Shown: piece after piece, positions 29,529-37,435 of the stretch
Layout: every line of letters begins with the position of its first letter
How positions within the stretch are numbered: position 1 is the first letter of the stretch
Origin: an uncultured Clostridia bacterium
Lineage (GTDB): Bacteria > Bacillota > Clostridia > Christensenellales > Borkfalkiaceae
Length of the DNA: 44,335 bases
Assembly (NCBI GenBank): GCA_934254725.1
Contig: CAKQLR010000013.1
Location: 1-44,335, forward strand
Reading direction: 5' to 3'
Made by a program: the position numbers and the translations under genes
Notes under the pieces: model-generated
The model's database searches: none
The model's input: only the letters and a program-made list of their open reading frames with translations
What the model was told of the DNA's origin: nothing

Positions 29529-30713
29529 ATGAAAGTATTAGTAATAAACGCGGGCAGTTCCTCGCTCAAATATCAGCTTATAGATATGGAAACCGAAAAG
29601 GCGGTTGCCAAAGGCGGTTGCGAAAGAATCGGTATAGAAGGTTCTTTCCTCAAGCACAAAGCAAACGGCAAAGAGATAGTTATAGAAAAGGCTATGCCCG
29701 ATCATAAGGTTGCCGTTCAGCTCGTCCTCGAGGCGCTTGCAGATAAAGATCACGGCGCTATTTCCTCTATGAGCGAGATAGACGCGGTAGGACACAGAGT
29801 CGTTCACAGCGGAGAGGAATTTACCGGTTCCGTACTCATCACGCCCGAAGTATTAAAGAAGATAGAAGCTCTTTCCGACCTTGCGCCCCTTCACGAGCCC
29901 GCAAACATAACCGGAATAAAGGCTTGTATGGCTATAATGCCTTCCGCTCCTCAGGTTGCGGTATTCGATACGGCATTCCATTCCACCATGCCCGATTACG
30001 CTTATATGTATGCGGTTCCTTACGAAGATTATAAGGACTACAAGGTAAGGAGATACGGTTTCCACGGCTCCAGCCACCTTTTCGTTTCTCAGGAAGCCGC
30101 TAAGTATCTCGGCAGAAACGACCTTAAAATAGTTACCTGCCACCTTGGCAACGGCTCTTCGATTTCCGCTGTCAAGAACGGCAAGTGCATAGATACGTCC
30201 ATGGGCTTCACTCCTCTCGCGGGCGTTCCTATGGGAACGAGAAGCGGCGATATAGACCCCGCTATCATAGAGTATCTCGGCGCAAAGAAGAACATGACCG
30301 TTTCCGAAATGCTTACGTATCTCAATAAAAAATCCGGTATGCTCGGCATAAGCGGCGTTTCCAGCGATTTCCGCGACCTTGCTGCCGCTTCCGAAGCAGG
30401 CAACGACAGAGCACGCCTTGCTCTCGATATGTTTGCTTACGCAACCAAGAAGTACGTCGGCGGATACGCTGCTGCTATGGGCGGAATCGACTGCCTTGTT
30501 TTCACGGCGGGTATAGGCGAAAACGACAGCTTCATAAGGGCTAAAGTTACCGAAGGTCTCGAATTCCTCGGAATTGAAATAGACAAGGAAGAAAACGCAA
30601 AGAGAACGGGCGACATACACGATATTACCGCTAAGGGCGGCAAGGTAAAAGTACTTGTTATACCCACGAACGAAGAACTCGTTATCGCGCGCGACACCGC
30701 AAGACTTTCCTAA
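29529..30713 (+). CDS. ackA: Acetate kinase
   Basis: A 394-residue ASKHA-fold kinase that turns acetyl phosphate and ADP into acetate and ATP. NAGSSSLKY (7-15) is the first phosphate-binding signature; HRVVHSGEEF, VFDTAFHSTMPDYAY, RRYGFHGSSH and HLGNGSSISAV are the conserved acetokinase patterns with the active-site His and Arg. GIGENDSFIR near residue 330 closes the nucleotide site. Full length and ungapped. GGGAGAAAC serves as the ribosome binding site. It pairs with pta. A terminator follows directly, so the operon holds only the two genes. Confidence 0.97.
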   Translation: MKVLVINAGSSSLKYQLIDMETEKAVAKGGCERIGIEGSFLKHKANGKEIVIEKAMPDHKVAVQLVLEALADKDHGAISSMSEIDAVGHRVVHSGEEFTGSVLITPEVLKKIEALSDLAPLHEPANITGIKACMAIMPSAPQVAVFDTAFHSTMPDYAYMYAVPYEDYKDYKVRRYGFHGSSHLFVSQEAAKYLGRNDLKIVTCHLGNGSSISAVKNGKCIDTSMGFTPLAGVPMGTRSGDIDPAIIEYLGAKKNMTVSEMLTYLNKKSGMLGISGVSSDFRDLAAASEAGNDRARLALDMFAYATKKYVGGYAAAMGGIDCLVFTAGIGENDSFIRAKVTEGLEFLGIEIDKEENAKRTGDIHDITAKGGKVKVLVIPTNEELVIARDTARLS

Positions 30714-30731
30714 AACTACGGTATAAACTGC

Positions 30732-30772
30732 GGGGGAGTGCCTTCTTGCTGCTTTCCCCCTTTTATTTTTTT
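30732..30772 (+). terminator. Terminator of pta-ackA
   Basis: GGGGGA (30732-30737) pairs with TCCCCC (30755-30760), followed by TTTTATTTTTTT. Confidence 0.8.
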
Positions 30773-30791
30773 AAATTACCGCGGTAAAAAG

Positions 30792-30820
30792 TTGACAACC
30801 GTATTAAAATAATATATAAT
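30792..30820 (+). promoter_or_regulatory. Consensus promoter of yceD-rpmF
   Basis: TTGACA (30792-30797), 17-base spacer, TATAAT (30815-30820). Confidence 0.85.
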
Positions 30821-30834
30821 TTTAAGGCTAAGCA

Positions 30835-30873
30835 AAAAATATCGGGTTAAGGGGTTTCTTTTTCGATATTTTT
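30835..30873 (+). promoter_or_regulatory. Leader hairpin upstream of yceD-rpmF
   Basis: AAAAATATCG (30835-30844) pairs perfectly with CGATATTTTT (30864-30873). The 19-base loop carries AAGGGG, a ribosome binding site-like sequence. The hairpin lies 14 bases before the ATG. It ends in five T residues, so it could act as an attenuator or as a translational control element. Confidence 0.45.
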
Positions 30874-30887
30874 GCCCTACAAACAAA

Positions 30888-31328
30888 ATGTTGACTATTG
30901 ACGTAAACAAAATCAGGCAGAGCGGGAAATCTTCTCAGGACTTCGTTCTCGAATACTTACCCGAAAGGCAGCTTCTGGATTTGCCGGGGGCTTGCATCGA
31001 CGGCTTCGTTACGGTTTCGGTTAACGTTTCGCTCACCGCGAAAGACTCTGTGGCGAAAGGCTCCGTTACCTATAAAATCAGCGGAGAGTGTTCGCGTTGT
31101 CTGGAAAAGGCTTCCTGTACCGTTAAAGAGGATTTCGAGGCGGAATATTCTTTAACACCCGGTGCGGAATTTCCCATTAAAGCCGGGCTTATCGATCTGA
31201 CCGCGCCCGTTGAGGACGCAGTTATGACGAGCTGTCCTTTGGTGATTTTGTGCAGCGAAGATTGTAAAGGTTTTTGCTTCGGATGCGGAGTAAATCTCAA
31301 CATAGAAAATTGTAAATGTAAAAACTAA
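30888..31328 (+). CDS. YceD/DUF177-family protein
   Basis: A 146-residue protein of the YceD family, which is almost always encoded just before rpmF; in bacteria and plastids it has been tied to 23S rRNA accumulation (family knowledge). Visible features: GECSRCLEKASCTVKEDFEAEY, the conserved central stretch, and a C-terminal Cys-rich segment with Cys at CSEDCKGFCFGCGVNL, able to bind a metal. Both CxxC pairs are kept. The start ATG has no adjacent ribosome binding site; the closest one is in the loop of the leader hairpin. It is 17 bases from rpmF and surely co-transcribed. Confidence 0.92.
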   Translation: MLTIDVNKIRQSGKSSQDFVLEYLPERQLLDLPGACIDGFVTVSVNVSLTAKDSVAKGSVTYKISGECSRCLEKASCTVKEDFEAEYSLTPGAEFPIKAGLIDLTAPVEDAVMTSCPLVILCSEDCKGFCFGCGVNLNIENCKCKN

Positions 31329-31345
31329 CAGAGAGGTGTGCAAAT

Positions 31346-31537
31346 ATGGCTGTTCCAAAGAGAAAAGTATCTAAGCAGAGAGGAAATAAAAGATTTGCAA
31401 GCAATTACAAAGTAGCAGCTCCCACGCTGGTTGAATGTCCTCAGTGCCACGAAATGAAACAAAGCCACAGAGTCTGCAAAAAATGCGGATATTATGACGG
31501 CGTTCAGGTTGTTGCAAACGATACCGAAAAGGAATAA
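31346..31537 (+). CDS. rpmF: 50S ribosomal protein L32
   Basis: A 63-residue ribosomal protein. MAVPKRKVSKQRGNKR is the canonical start and CPQCHEM (31-37) with CKKCGYY (44-50) gives the four-Cys zinc ribbon, so this is the zinc-binding (C+) form. AGAGAGGTG precedes the ATG. The usual plsX/fapR fatty acid genes do not follow; instead a terminator does. Confidence 0.96.
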   Translation: MAVPKRKVSKQRGNKRFASNYKVAAPTLVECPQCHEMKQSHRVCKKCGYYDGVQVVANDTEKE

Positions 31538-31564
31538 TTTAGTAAATAACTAATACGTTCCCGA

Positions 31565-31601
31565 TTGGCAGGCGTAATTTATTGCGCTTGCTTTTTGTTT
31601 T
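31565..31601 (+). terminator. Terminator after rpmF
   Basis: GGCAGGCG...GCGCTTGC imperfect stem around TAATTTATT, followed by TTTTTGTTTT. Confidence 0.55.
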
Positions 31602-31764
31602 ACGCTTTTTTATTAAAATATCGGTATTATCGGCACGGCAAACCCGACAAAGAGGGGTGATTAACGCGCCCTGTTTTCGGGCAGCTTCGGAAGCATATCG
31701 GTGTAACGATTTTTCGAACGACGGGTTTGTAAATCTTTTGCGGCGTAAAATGATTTGTAAAAAG

Positions 31765-31797
31765 AAAAGGAGTAACCGAATTCGGTTGCTCCTTTTT
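31765..31797. terminator. Palindromic bidirectional terminator
   Basis: AAAAGGAGTAACCGAA and TTCGGTTGCTCCTTTT form a nearly perfect palindrome with A- and T-tracts on each side. It ends both the plus-strand side and the CNNM gene on the minus strand. The bases from 31602 to 31764 show no coding or RNA signal I can name. Confidence 0.8.
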
Positions 31798-31825
31798 GCA
31801 AAATAAATATTTTGGGTTTAATATA

Positions 31826-33226
31826 TCAGTCTTTATTGTTTTCTTCGGAGTGGGAAGAATTAGAAGAATCCGTTTTATCTTCGTTTTCGCTTTCTTCTTC
31901 GTTATGTAAAACTTCCACGCGGATTTTCGCAACTCTTGTCTGGTCTATTTCGAGCACGGTTATAAGCAGGTTGTGTTCGGTGATAATATCGCCTTTTGAG
32001 GGTAAGTTTTCAAGTTTTTCGCACACCCAGCCGCTTACGGTGTTGGAGTCGGTTTCCTCGTCACGATCCTCTTCTATGGAGAACAGCTCGAAGAAATCGT
32101 CTATCTCTGCATTGCCGTCAACTATGTAAACGTCGTCAGAAACCTTTTCAAAGTATTCCACAACCTCGTCGTGCTCGTCCCATATTTCGCCTACAAGCTC
32201 TTCGAGAATATCTTCCATAGTCACTATGCCGCATGTTCCGCCGTATTCGTCCACAACAACAGCCATGTGGATTTTCTGCTTCTGAAGGCTCTTTAACAGT
32301 GTGGAAATCTTCATATGCTCGGTAGCAAACGCAATGTGAGTTATGCAATCCCGAATATCGGTCGCTCCGCGCGCTATGGCGGCATAGAAGTCCTTTTCGT
32401 GAAGCATTCCCACGATGTGGTCTATATCTTCCTCGTATACGGGCAGTCTGGAGAACGAGTGTTCTACAAAAAGCTCTTTTATCTCGTCTATAGGCGTGTT
32501 TTTCTCTATCGCGATGACGTTAACCCTCGGAACGTAAATGTCCTCCACGTCGAGGTCGTTGAACTCTATTGCCGAACGGATAAGCGTAGCCTCGTTATCG
32601 TTAAGACTGCCGCCCTCGCCCGCTTCTTCTACTATATTGATAAGCTCCTCTTCGGTAATGCCTTCGTCGGGCTTAAACTTGAATATTTTAAGAATAAGCT
32701 TTTTCCACCCCGAGAACAGCCAGCAGAGGGGAGTAAAGATTATCACGAAGAAGTTTACTATTCCCGCAAAAGCCATAGCGAACTTTTCGGGAATAATTTT
32801 TGCTATGGTTTTAGGCGTTATCTCGCCGAAAATAAGCACGACCACCGTAGTTACTATAGTGGATATAGTAGAACCGAGGCTCGGGTTGTTTTTGAAGATA
32901 TCAATAAACAACAATGTTGCCACGGAGGACGCCGTCAAGTTTACTATGTTATTGCCGATTAGTATAGCGTACAGCAGGTTGTCGTACTTTTCAACAAGCT
33001 TTAAAGCCGTCCTTGCACTGCCCTTTCCTTCCTGAGCATATGTTTTCAGCTTTATTTTGTTAAGAGAAGTAAACGAGGTTTCAACGGCAGAAAAAAAAGC
33101 GGAAAGAATAACCAACACAATCAAAATAATGATTTTCGTGGCAATTCCGTCCGTAGCGTTAGTATCCGTTGCTAAAAGTCGAGTGATTCCAAAGGTTCCC
33201 AAATTACCGGGAAGGGGATCGTCCAT
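31826..33226 (-). CDS. CNNM/CorC-family (HlyC/CorC) transporter with CBS domains
   Basis: A 466-residue membrane protein. A DUF21 transmembrane module occupies about 30-200, with four hydrophobic segments and the conserved SAFFSAVETSFTSLN (41-55). A CBS pair (about 220-340) includes VPRVNVIAIE and MAVVVDEYGGTCGIVTMEDILEELVGEI. The C-terminal CorC_HlyC domain (about 365-440) follows, then an acidic Ser-rich tail. The family exports Mg2+ or Co2+ and Na+-coupled ions; older hemolysin labels are misleading. AAGGAG lies before the ATG. It stands alone between terminators. The bases 33227-33521 upstream show no promoter I would defend. Confidence 0.92.
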   Translation of the reverse strand: MDDPLPGNLGTFGITRLLATDTNATDGIATKIIILIVLVILSAFFSAVETSFTSLNKIKLKTYAQEGKGSARTALKLVEKYDNLLYAILIGNNIVNLTASSVATLLFIDIFKNNPSLGSTISTIVTTVVVLIFGEITPKTIAKIIPEKFAMAFAGIVNFFVIIFTPLCWLFSGWKKLILKIFKFKPDEGITEEELINIVEEAGEGGSLNDNEATLIRSAIEFNDLDVEDIYVPRVNVIAIEKNTPIDEIKELFVEHSFSRLPVYEEDIDHIVGMLHEKDFYAAIARGATDIRDCITHIAFATEHMKISTLLKSLQKQKIHMAVVVDEYGGTCGIVTMEDILEELVGEIWDEHDEVVEYFEKVSDDVYIVDGNAEIDDFFELFSIEEDRDEETDSNTVSGWVCEKLENLPSKGDIITEHNLLITVLEIDQTRVAKIRVEVLHNEEESENEDKTDSSNSSHSEENNKD

Positions 33227-33521
33227 AAAAAAACAAAAACTCCTTTTCGACGGGAATGAAATTTTTTGTGTCCGCCGAATTTTTACGCTCGAATATAATT
33301 TAAAGGCATCAGCGAATGTCGTTAAATTTTGCCTTTTATTTTTCGAGTGATTAAGTAATAACTATTCTATCACATTTTATACGTAAAATCAAGCTTTTAT
33401 TACCGTTTTAGCGGCGTTTTTTGGGCTTTGTAACTTAAAACGGGTATTGCAGCGTAATCACGGGGTGCATTGAATGCGGTATTTTGCCGAAATTCTACCC
33501 AACTACCGTAAAAATAAAAAA

Positions 33522-33545
33522 ACGGGAGAAAACGATTTCTCCCGT
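33522..33545 (-). terminator. Terminator of the small membrane protein gene
   Basis: ACGGGAGAAA/TTTCTCCCGT perfect 10-bp stem with a 4-base loop, followed on the minus strand by TTTTTTTATTTTT. Confidence 0.85.
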
Positions 33546-33569
33546 AGAAAGCCCGCTCATGGGCAGGTA

Positions 33570-34142
33570 TTAGTTTTCTTTGATAATGAAAACGGAACGG
33601 ACTATCCACATAGCAGAACCCGCTGCAACGAGAACCGCCGACAGATAACCTGCGGTCGCCGCGCCGTTTGCAGTCAGAACAAAAGCTTTCAGAAAAGCAA
33701 GAACGCCCGCGGCTATGTAGGCGATGGGGAAGAAGATGCCGAGGATAGACGAAACGCGGGGGACGTATCTTATATAAGGCTCTTTGCGACAACCGCGGAA
33801 ACGCGATATACCTATAATGATATATACGACCGCCACCGCAAGACCAAGCATATTCTCGTAATCGGCAATTCCTTTCGCCAGCCAGAAGCATAATGCGGCA
33901 AGCCCCCATGAGATAGCGGCGAAAATAATGCTCATTTTGATAGACTCGGTCTGGTAGCCTGTTCTGTTCGGATCTTTTCCGTCGGATATAAACCATCTGA
34001 AACCGGAAATGATAAAATACACTCCCATTGCGTAGAGAGCGACAACGGACGCCGCACCTGCAAAGGATACGCCGCAGAAAATAAGAAGCGCCGCTACGCC
34101 GCAATTCATAATTGCGTACATTACTTTTTTAAAAGTACTCAT
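33570..34142 (-). CDS. Six-helix small membrane protein (DUF308/HdeD-like)
   Basis: A 190-residue hydrophobic protein with about six membrane helices in three pairs: 7-27, 30-50, 69-88, 96-113, 130-150 and 160-183. The arrangement of hairpins with small residues and a charged connecting loop (DGKDPNRTG) resembles HdeD/DUF308 acid-resistance-type proteins. The resemblance is one of topology and composition, not of a diagnostic motif. It is transcribed alone, with a weak ribosome binding site (AGGGC). The alternative minus-strand frame reading of the same DNA (Arg/Cys-rich) is clearly a shadow. Confidence 0.6.
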   Translation of the reverse strand: MSTFKKVMYAIMNCGVAALLIFCGVSFAGAASVVALYAMGVYFIISGFRWFISDGKDPNRTGYQTESIKMSIIFAAISWGLAALCFWLAKGIADYENMLGLAVAVVYIIIGISRFRGCRKEPYIRYVPRVSSILGIFFPIAYIAAGVLAFLKAFVLTANGAATAGYLSAVLVAAGSAMWIVRSVFIIKEN

Positions 34143-34283
34143 AATTCAAGCCCTATGTTAATCCAATCCCTATATATTTCTTATTGCCTGTTTTACACAA
34201 GTATATAAAAGTATAACACGGAGCGCAATAAAATGTCAACAAAAACGCAAACGAATCGACAAGATTCGACCGCGTTTAATCTG

Positions 34284-34683
34284 TTATGCCGAAAAGCTTT
34301 TTATTGCCTGTATTTTATCTTCATCGGGCTTATTGTCGGAAGCTTCGAGGTCTTCCAAAGCTTCTTTTACATTTTGCTTTTCGTTTTCGTCAAAATTTAA
34401 CTCAACGTTGTTTGCGTTCAGAACGGGCAGAATAACTTCGCTTTCGGCAAGTTGTCTTACCGCGTCGGCGGCGTTTTCTACGGTACCCGTTTCCCTATAT
34501 TCGGCAATGGTGTCTGTAAGCTCGGCTTCCTTTATCATATCGTTTATGGTTTTGTTTGTTTTCGTCCGAAAGGTTGTTTTTAACCTCGTCGAGGTTTTTT
34601 ATAAGTGCCCTTTTTCGCGCGTTATCGACGGTTTTTGCAAAATGTTTACGGCGAGTGTCGGGGAAAATTACGAAAAACTCCGT
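34284..34683 (-). pseudogene. Probable broken gene, two frames joined by a frameshift
   Basis: An 84-residue frame at 34284-34538 (MIKEAELTDTIAEYRETG...) continues upstream in another frame that is open from about 34683 to 34545 and reads FFVIFPDTRRKHFAKTVD, then a Lys/Asp/Asn-rich helix. Shifting one base in the AAACAAAACC stretch near 34550 joins them (KQTINDMIKEAEL) into one helical, charged protein of about 130 residues. A stop codon upstream at 34684-34686 closes the second frame, so the N-terminus is missing. There is no ribosome binding site. I do not recognise the family. Alternatively the 84-residue frame alone is a functional small gene; its acidic C-terminus (LEDLEASDNKPDEDKIQ) is protein-like. 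Confidence 0.4.
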
Positions 34684-34687
34684 TTAA

Positions 34688-34834
34688 AGCGTCAGCATAA
34701 ACAGCAGAGGTCTCAAAACGGAAAAGCCTAAAGATAGCGTGGAAATGGGCTTGGGCTATTCGCTATTTATTGCCGCAACTCAGCAGCAAACAGTGGAAGA
34801 AATCTTTGCGACCCGTCGGGATAAAATTTCCTAA
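34688..34834 (+). pseudogene. Possible C-terminal gene remnant
   Basis: A plus-strand frame open from a stop at 34685 to TAA at 34834 encodes about 48 residues ending MGLGYSLFIAATQQQTVEEI and FATRRDKIS. It has no start signal and abuts the minus-strand remnant. Together the bases 34284-34840 look like debris of at least two genes. Confidence 0.25.
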
Positions 34835-34889
34835 GATAAAAAAATATAGAAAAACTCTTCAAAAAAAATCAAAAACCCCCGCATAGCCT

Positions 34890-34918
34890 TTGACATTTAT
34901 TATTATTTATTGTAAAAT
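34890..34918 (+). promoter_or_regulatory. Promoter of the surface protein gene
   Basis: TTGACA (34890-34895), 17-base spacer, TAAAAT (34913-34918). The leader of about 100 bases contains AGTATATACT and GC-rich segments with pairing potential. Confidence 0.75.
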
Positions 34919-35024
34919 ATTATAGATTCTTAATATAAACGTGCGAGTATATACTTGCGCGGACAGTAAAGACGGGGGGAAGCCCTGCGCGGGCAATATC
35001 CTCTTTACCGAAAAAGGAGCAACT

Positions 35025-36737
35025 ATGAGCAAAAGACTGACACTATTCACCGCGCTTTTCATTGCGATTGTCGTCGCTATGGGCGCATTATTCTGCACTA
35101 CCGCGGTTTTTGCGGAAGAAACTTCCGAAACCGACCTTACAGAGTTATTCAGAGTAACCGGCGGAAATGCCGAGTTCGCTTTGGACGGCGATAGTATAAA
35201 AGTTACGTTCGGCGATTGCAGCGACGGAAAAGCATTTATCGAAACGAAGAAAGCCGTACTCAAGGATACCGTGTTCACCTGGACGGGTAAAACCCCTAAA
35301 AACAGCACGGCGGAAAAGAACGGCGCCATGACTTTTGAATTCGAAGGCGTTACCGAAGGTGCCGAAGCAAAACTTACGTCCGCAATGGTAAACGGTCAAC
35401 AGTTATTTACCGTAACGAACGGCGAATTCAGCGCAAACGAAGATGCCGTTATGGGCGCTATCAAGCTCGATACCGCTAAAACCATGTTGGTAGGCGTTGC
35501 TTACGATGACGTTACGCTCGATTTGTATCAGCCGTTCATGACTTCCATTACCGGTTACGCAAAAGTTCTCGTAACGGGCAACGGTGATTCCAGAAAAGTT
35601 TACGGAACGAACAGCGGTTCTACGACTACTCACACCGTAAAATTCCTCGATACCGTAGGCGCGGTTGAAGGTTACATTCTCGAAGGCGAATATAATGCGG
35701 AAGATTGGGCTACCGAAGTTCCCGCAGCGGCAAAGCAGGTTATGACGGCTAATTATACGGTAAAAACCAAGGGCGAAGTAACCATCGAAGCTCCTGTTTA
35801 TACCAAACTCGACGAATTCGATTATGAAGCTTATCAGGAGAAAATCGACGAACAGATAAAAGAAGGCGATAACTATAAGTACATCAGCTCGTCCACGTAT
35901 TTCAATATTCCCGAAGAAATCGAGGATTATATTTCCAGCGAATACTTCTCCAACGAAGACCTTAACTTTGAAATATATTATAAAACCCCCGATTCTACAA
36001 ACTTCACTCACCTCAGCAGCACTTCTTCGAGGTTCGCTCTTTCCAAGCTCGGTTCGTACGAATTCTACGTTCTCGCAACCGATCCTCTTAAAAACGCTTT
36101 TGAATTGGACGAAGATTGGGAACTTAAAATCGTAGGAGGAAAGAAAGGTTTCTATAACGGCGATACGCTTATGGTTCCCGTATTTACTTTCTATATGGGT
36201 AACAGAGGTCCTCAGGTAGAAGCGGCTTCTTCGTCCCAGAACGACGGTTTCGTAGGCGCTACTTACAGCGGCGTTAAGTCCTTTACTATAAAAGGTATAG
36301 ATACCACTACCGAATACACTCTTTGGTACAACGCTAAATCGGACGTTGTAAGTACCCCCGATACGGAAGCCGAAGGTTGGTTCAAGATCGGTACGGAAGA
36401 CGAATTCAATGCCGTTACGGCTCTTGACGGATTGAAATTCTCCGACCTCGCGTGGAGCACTTCTTCCCTTACGTTTAAGCCCGTTAAAATCGGTTCTTAC
36501 GCGGTACAGTGCACGGTTCACGACTCCGAAGCTAACTCCGCTACCGGTTACACAAAGGTTATAAACGTTAAGAGCGCGGTCAGAAACGTTACCGTCGATA
36601 CTACTTCCGTTTGGTTCGAGAAGAACTGGAAATCCGTTCTTTTCCTCGGTATAGCGGGTCTTTCGCTTATCGGTATAGTCGTTCTCCTTTTCGTTAAACC
36701 TAAGGAAGAACAGGATATTCTGGTTAAAAAGTCTTAA
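35025..36737 (+). CDS. Secreted, C-terminally membrane-anchored surface protein
   Basis: A 570-residue protein from the ATG at 35025, chosen because AAAAAGGAGC lies 7-8 bases before it and it begins the signal peptide (KRLTLFTALFIAIVVAMG, cleavage likely after TAVFA, residue 31). An ATG 84 bases earlier gives a Cys-rich, unlikely extension inside the leader. The mature part is acidic, Thr/Ser/Tyr-rich and predicted all-beta, probably several Ig-like domains (for example the segment ending SYEFYVLATDP and the one ending SYAVQCTVHDSEAN, which resemble each other in spacing). A single helix near residues 540-560 anchors it, followed by the short tail KPKEEQDILVKKS. No sortase motif is present. 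Codon use suggests strong expression. Function unknown. Confidence 0.72.
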   Translation: MSKRLTLFTALFIAIVVAMGALFCTTAVFAEETSETDLTELFRVTGGNAEFALDGDSIKVTFGDCSDGKAFIETKKAVLKDTVFTWTGKTPKNSTAEKNGAMTFEFEGVTEGAEAKLTSAMVNGQQLFTVTNGEFSANEDAVMGAIKLDTAKTMLVGVAYDDVTLDLYQPFMTSITGYAKVLVTGNGDSRKVYGTNSGSTTTHTVKFLDTVGAVEGYILEGEYNAEDWATEVPAAAKQVMTANYTVKTKGEVTIEAPVYTKLDEFDYEAYQEKIDEQIKEGDNYKYISSSTYFNIPEEIEDYISSEYFSNEDLNFEIYYKTPDSTNFTHLSSTSSRFALSKLGSYEFYVLATDPLKNAFELDEDWELKIVGGKKGFYNGDTLMVPVFTFYMGNRGPQVEAASSSQNDGFVGATYSGVKSFTIKGIDTTTEYTLWYNAKSDVVSTPDTEAEGWFKIGTEDEFNAVTALDGLKFSDLAWSTSSLTFKPVKIGSYAVQCTVHDSEANSATGYTKVINVKSAVRNVTVDTTSVWFEKNWKSVLFLGIAGLSLIGIVVLLFVKPKEEQDILVKKS

Positions 36738-36757
36738 CATTATATAATATAAATCAT

Positions 36758-36790
36758 AAGCTCTCTGCTTTTTGCGGGGAGCTTTTTTTA
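36758..36790 (+). terminator. Terminator of the surface protein gene
   Basis: AAGCTCTCTGC pairs with GCGGGGAGCTT (one mismatch or wobble), followed by a run of seven T. Confidence 0.85.
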
Positions 36791-36891
36791 TCATTCGGTC
36801 GGGTTGTCTGTTTATTTGCAGGGAACTTTTCATTTGCATTATCGTATAAATATTTCACCCTCTGTCAAGAATTATGACGGAGGGAATTTTT

Positions 36892-37326
36892 ATGGGCAAA
36901 ACCTTTAACGCTTTTTTACTCTGCGTCGTAAGTATTTTTTGCGCGCTGTGGCTCACGAAAGAAGAATTGACCGAAAGCGGACAAAAAACTTACGCAACGG
37001 AACTTTCTTCCTCGGCAGAGTTTTTCACTTTTACGCCGAGTGATGGAAAAGAACTGACAAGTAGCGGACTTCCCGTTGTTTTTCCGTTTGATTTTAAGGG
37101 TGAAAGCGTGTTCGTAAAAGGCGAATGCGACGTTAAGGGCATTGCCGATAAATACGACGCAACAGTGTTGAAAGTAGTACGAACGGGGGATATTATCGAA
37201 TATTATATGTTTTCGCCAAGGCTCGGGCGCGTTACGTACGCCGGCGGTGAGCGGGTTAATCTGCACGTTGCGGTTTCGCCCTGCGGATACACAATCGGAA
37301 CACCGTTTATTTTCTTCGGCTACTGA
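36892..37326 (+). CDS. Small secreted YwmB-like protein
   Basis: A 144-residue protein from the second ATG (36892), which has GGAGGG 6-8 bases upstream; the earlier ATG at 36874 has no such site. A signal peptide or anchor covers about 5-22 (NAFLLCVVSIFCALWL). The C-terminal half (EYYMFSPRLGRVTYAGGERVN, then GTPFIFFGY) resembles the end of YwmB/TATA-binding-like proteins found in sporulation-linked loci of Bacillota. It is shorter than typical YwmB (about 240), so it may be a trimmed relative. It directly precedes a spoIIQ-like gene, the place usually held by spoIID or ywmB, which supports a role in or near sporulation. The assignment is tentative. Confidence 0.5.
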   Translation: MGKTFNAFLLCVVSIFCALWLTKEELTESGQKTYATELSSSAEFFTFTPSDGKELTSSGLPVVFPFDFKGESVFVKGECDVKGIADKYDATVLKVVRTGDIIEYYMFSPRLGRVTYAGGERVNLHVAVSPCGYTIGTPFIFFGY

Positions 37327-37346
37327 AAAAGTTTTTTATAAACGGT

Positions 37347-37375
37347 GTATAGGCGGAAGAAGAATGGCAATAATC
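37347..37375 (+). promoter_or_regulatory. Sigma-F-like promoter upstream of spoIIQ
   Basis: GTATA (37347-37351), 14 bases, then GGCAATAATC (37366-37375), which fits the sigma-F pattern GyATA ... GGnnAnAnTw except for the last base. In Bacillus subtilis spoIIQ is transcribed by sigma-F. The spacer is at the short end. Confidence 0.45.
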
Positions 37376-37435
37376 AAACTGTAGCCGATATAGAAAACAA
37401 ATTTATCAAGGCAAATAAAAGGAGGAACAGACTTT

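Noticed and set aside
29853..30620. 255-residue antisense frame opposite ackA
   Set aside because: Reverse complement of a highly biased, conserved gene; such shadow frames arise from the codon pattern.
31627..31932. Minus-strand frame after the CNNM gene
   Set aside because: It spans a perfect bidirectional terminator and overlaps the CNNM gene end.
33400..34104. Arg/Cys-rich minus-strand frame over the six-helix protein
   Set aside because: A shadow of the other minus-strand frame, which has clear membrane segments and protein-like composition.
35403..36839. 478-residue antisense frame opposite the surface protein gene
   Set aside because: It mirrors a well-supported gene that has a promoter, ribosome binding site and signal peptide. 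The antisense product is Arg/Phe/Val-rich with no recognisable domain.
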